Source of the DNA: Streptomyces gardneri
Lineage (GTDB): Bacteria > Actinomycetota > Actinomycetes > Streptomycetales > Streptomycetaceae
Assembly (NCBI RefSeq): GCF_006539185.1
Contig: NZ_BJMN01000071.1
Location: forward strand, 1-33,787
Direction: 5' to 3'
Length of the DNA: 33,787 bases
The translations under genes were made by a program, and so were the position numbers. The notes beneath the pieces are model-generated. The model saw only the letters and a list, made by a program, of their open reading frames with translations. It made no database searches and was not told where the DNA came from. How positions within the stretch are numbered: position 1 is the first letter of the stretch; the number at the start of each line of letters is the position of its first letter. Of this stretch, positions 31,028 to 33,787 are shown piece after piece.

Positions 31028-33748
31028 GTGGCCGAGACAGCATCGAAGAAGACCGAGAAGACCGAAGCGGACCGCCCGCGACTCCTCCTCATGGACGGGC
31101 ACTCCCTGGCGTACCGCGCGTTCTTCGCGCTGCCCGCGGAGAACTTCACCACCGCGACGGGACAGCCGACGAACGCGATCTACGGGTTCGCCTCGATGCT
31201 GGCGAACACCCTGCGCGACGAGGCGCCCACGCACTTCGCGGTCGCGTTCGACGTGTCCCGCAAGACCTGGCGGTCCGACGAGTTCCCCGAGTACAAGGCG
31301 AACCGCTCGAAGACCCCCGACGAGTTCAAGGGGCAGGTCGAGCTGATCGGCGAGCTCCTCGACGCGATGAACGTGCCGCGCTTCGCGGTCGACGGCTTCG
31401 AGGCCGACGACGTCATCGCGACCCTCACCACCCAGGCCGAGGCCGAGGGCTTCGACGTCCGGATCTTCACCGGCGACCGGGACTCCTTCCAGCTGGTCTC
31501 CGAGCACACCACCGTGATCTACCCCACCAAGGGCGTCTCCGAGGTCACCCACTTCACCCCGGAGAAGGTCCAGGAGAAGTACGGCCTGACCCCCTCGCAG
31601 TACCCCGACTTCGCCGCCCTGCGCGGCGACCCGTCCGACAACCTCCCGGGCATCCCCGGCGTCGGCGAGAAGACCGCCGCGAAGTGGATCAACCAGTTCG
31701 GCTCCTTCGACGAGCTCGTCGCGCGCGCCGAGGAGGTCAAGGGCAAGGCCGGCCAGAACTTCCGTGACCACCTGGAGTCGGTCAAGCTCAATCGCCGCCT
31801 GACCGCGATGGTCACGGACGTCGAGCTGCCGAAGGGCGTCACGGACCTCGCCCGCGAGCCGTACGACCGCGGGGCCGTCGCGCTCGTCCTCGACACCCTG
31901 GAGATCCGCAACCCCTCGCTGCGCGAGCGGCTCCTCGCCGTCGACCCGGGTGCCGCCGAGGACACCGCCCCGGCCCCTGAGGCGGGCGTCGAGATCGACG
32001 GCACCGTCCTCGGCGCCGGCGAGCTCGCCCCCTGGCTCGCCGAGCACGGCACCGAGCCCCTCGGCATCGCCACCGTCGACAGCTGGGCCCTCGGCACGGG
32101 GAACGTCAGCGAGATCGCCCTCGCCGCCGCCGGCGGAGCCGCCGCCTGGTTCGAGCCCAGCTCGCTCGACGAGACCGACGAGCGGGCCTGGGCCGCGTGG
32201 ATCTCCGACCCGGCCCGCCCCAAGGTCATGCACAACGCCAAGGGCGCCATGCGGGTCTTCCCCGAGCACGGCTGGAGCATCGCGGGCGTCACCATGGACA
32301 CCGCCCTCGCCGCCTACCTCGTCAAGCCCGGCCGGCGCTCCTTCGCGCTCGACGCGCTCTCCGTCGAGTACCTCCACCGCGAGCTCGCCCCGGCGGCCGC
32401 CGCCGACGGCCAGCTCGCCTTCGGCGCCGACGACACCGCCGAGGCCGAGGCCCTCATGACCCAGGCACGGGCGGTCCTCGACCTCGCCGAGGCCTTCGAC
32501 GAGCGGCTCGGCGAGGTCGGGGCCCGCGAGCTCCTCCACGACGTCGAGCTGCCCACCTCCGCCCTCCTCGCCCGCCTGGAGCGGCACGGCATCGCCGCCG
32601 ACCGCGACCACCTGGAGGCCATGGAGCAGCAGTTCGCCGGGGCCGTGCAGCAGGCCGTGAAGGAGGCGCACGCCTCCGTCGGCCACGAGTTCAATCTCGG
32701 CTCGCCCAAGCAGCTCCAGGAGGTCTTCTTCGGCGAGCTCAACCTGCCGAAGACCAAGAAGACCAAGACCGGGTACACGACGGACGCCGACGCCCTCGCC
32801 TGGCTGGCCGGCCAGACCGAGCACGACCTGCCCGTGATCATGCTCCGCCACCGCGAGCAGGCCCGCCTGCGCTCCACCGTCGAGGGCCTGATCAAGACGG
32901 TCGCCGCCGACGGCCGGATCCACACCACCTTCAGCCAGACGGTGGCCGCGACCGGCCGCCTCTCCTCCACCGACCCGAACCTGCAGAACGTGCCGGTGCG
33001 GACGGACGAGGGCCGGGCCATCCGGCACGGCTTCGTCGTCGGCGAGGGCTTCGAGGCCCTCATGACCGCGGACTACAGCCAGATCGAGCTGCGGGTCATG
33101 GCCCACCTCTCCGAGGACGAGGGCCTCATCGAGGCCTTCGCCTCCGGCGAGGACCTGCACACCACCGTCGCCTCCCAGGTCTTCGGAGTCGAGCGGTCCG
33201 CCGTCGACGCCGAGATGCGCCGCAAGATCAAGGCCATGTCGTACGGCCTGGCCTACGGCCTCTCCGCCTTCGGCCTCTCGCAGCAGCTGAACATCGACCC
33301 GGGCGAGGCCCGCGGCCTGATGGACACCTACTTCGAGCGCTTCGGCGGGGTCCGGGACTATCTGCGCCGGGTCGTCGACGAGGCCCGCGCCACCGGGTAC
33401 ACGGAGACGATGCTCGGCCGCCGCCGCTACCTGCCCGACCTCAACAGCGACAACCGGCAGCGCCGCGAGTCCGCCGAGCGGATGGCGCTCAACGCCCCCA
33501 TCCAGGGCACCGCCGCCGACATCGTCAAGGTCGCCATGCTGAACGTCGACCGCGCGCTCACCGAGGCCGGCCTCGCCTCCCGGATGCTCCTCCAGGTCCA
33601 CGACGAAATCGTCCTCGAACTGGCCCCCGGCGAGCGGGACCGGGTCGAGACCCTCGTCCGCGACCAGATGTCCGCCGCAGCGGACCTCCGAGCCCCGCTC
33701 GACGTCTCGGTAGGCGTGGGCCCGAACTGGGACTCGGCGGCCCACTGA
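31028..33748 (+). CDS. polA: DNA polymerase I
   Basis: A 906-residue family A polymerase for Okazaki-fragment processing and repair. The N-terminal 5' nuclease (~15-305) shows LLLMDGHSLAYRAFFAL, AVAFDVSRKTWRS, DDVIATL and GDPSDNLPGIPGVGEKTA. The middle 3'-5' exonuclease-like domain (~320-490) lacks the catalytic acidic residues: the DxE position reads IATVDSW and the second motif HNAKGAMRVF. The polymerase domain has motif A DYSQIELRVMAHL (Asp682), the O-helix RRKIKAMSYGLAYGLSAFG (Tyr739 at the site of E. coli Phe762) and motif C QVHDEIVLE (Asp859). The GTG at 31028 has GGGAGGA (31014-31020) seven bases upstream. A terminator follows. Confidence 0.97.
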   Translation: MAETASKKTEKTEADRPRLLLMDGHSLAYRAFFALPAENFTTATGQPTNAIYGFASMLANTLRDEAPTHFAVAFDVSRKTWRSDEFPEYKANRSKTPDEFKGQVELIGELLDAMNVPRFAVDGFEADDVIATLTTQAEAEGFDVRIFTGDRDSFQLVSEHTTVIYPTKGVSEVTHFTPEKVQEKYGLTPSQYPDFAALRGDPSDNLPGIPGVGEKTAAKWINQFGSFDELVARAEEVKGKAGQNFRDHLESVKLNRRLTAMVTDVELPKGVTDLAREPYDRGAVALVLDTLEIRNPSLRERLLAVDPGAAEDTAPAPEAGVEIDGTVLGAGELAPWLAEHGTEPLGIATVDSWALGTGNVSEIALAAAGGAAAWFEPSSLDETDERAWAAWISDPARPKVMHNAKGAMRVFPEHGWSIAGVTMDTALAAYLVKPGRRSFALDALSVEYLHRELAPAAAADGQLAFGADDTAEAEALMTQARAVLDLAEAFDERLGEVGARELLHDVELPTSALLARLERHGIAADRDHLEAMEQQFAGAVQQAVKEAHASVGHEFNLGSPKQLQEVFFGELNLPKTKKTKTGYTTDADALAWLAGQTEHDLPVIMLRHREQARLRSTVEGLIKTVAADGRIHTTFSQTVAATGRLSSTDPNLQNVPVRTDEGRAIRHGFVVGEGFEALMTADYSQIELRVMAHLSEDEGLIEAFASGEDLHTTVASQVFGVERSAVDAEMRRKIKAMSYGLAYGLSAFGLSQQLNIDPGEARGLMDTYFERFGGVRDYLRRVVDEARATGYTETMLGRRRYLPDLNSDNRQRRESAERMALNAPIQGTAADIVKVAMLNVDRALTEAGLASRMLLQVHDEIVLELAPGERDRVETLVRDQMSAAADLRAPLDVSVGVGPNWDSAAH

Positions 33749-33761
33749 CGCTCACGGCAGG

Positions 33762-33787
33762 CGGGGCCCACCTTGCAGTGGGCCCCG
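33762..33787 (+). terminator. Terminator after polA, at the window edge
   Basis: CGGGGCCCAC and its exact complement form a 10-bp stem with a 6-nt loop, 14 bp past the polA stop. The stem may extend beyond the window. Confidence 0.75.

Noticed and set aside
30866..33745. 959-residue open frame on the minus strand
   Set aside because: Mirror of polA, which has all family motifs. Low-complexity composition.

Overview
The window is high-GC (roughly 70-73%) DNA with strong third-position G/C bias, GTG starts, GGAGG-type ribosome binding sites, TANNNT -10 boxes lying directly in front of ATG starts, Tat-exported proteins and a Streptomyces griseus-type trypsin. All of this points to a Streptomyces chromosome. 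The neighbourhood polA - branched-chain amino acid (liv) ABC operon - ANTAR response regulator - pyruvate kinase - chorismate mutase matches my recollection of a conserved core Streptomyces region; I could not check this. I see no insertion sequence, prophage, CRISPR array or integrase.

Layout, left to right. 1-5.8 kb: end of a TetR-type regulator; a DEAD-box RNA helicase with an unusual repeat/hairpin leader; an exported tyrosine phosphatase (minus strand) whose 3' end overlaps the helicase; and a minus-strand pair of uncharacterised genes, an ankyrin/HEAT-like repeat protein and an HExxH zincin-like protein with a C-terminal zinc ribbon. 5.9-9.6 kb: secreted trypsin, then (convergent) a GH35 beta-galactosidase divergent from an AraC-type regulator that probably controls it. 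9.6-16.4 kb, plus strand: chorismate mutase and L-asparaginase (overlapping), aminopeptidase N with its own terminator, then a two-gene operon of a PLP-dependent decarboxylase and a siderophore-type amine N-hydroxylase. The last two resemble the first two steps of hydroxamate siderophore synthesis, but no synthetase follows.

16.4-21.5 kb: Tat-exported 5'-nucleotidase (minus), SIMPL-domain protein, pyruvate kinase (probably leaderless), a tRNA gene with anticodon CAA but a short class I variable loop (minus), and an ANTAR response regulator. 21.6-27.5 kb: complete minus-strand liv operon (livJ-livH-livM-livG-livF in transcription order) with a hairpin after livJ, an extended LivM and an acidic tail on LivG. 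A 534-bp gene-free, relatively AT-rich stretch upstream of livJ contains palindromes. 28.0-33.8 kb: hotdog thioesterase and a YdeP/FdhF-like molybdopterin oxidoreductase (minus), then DNA polymerase I (plus) ending in a terminator at the window edge.

Most of the window is core metabolism. The items that merit a second look are the class I tRNA with a leucine anticodon, the orphan decarboxylase/N-hydroxylase operon, the helicase leader with competing hairpins, the tandem duplication of the trypsin gene's end, and the zincin plus ankyrin/HEAT pair. Coordinates were read by eye. Promoter and operator calls are pattern-based and much less certain than the genes and terminators.
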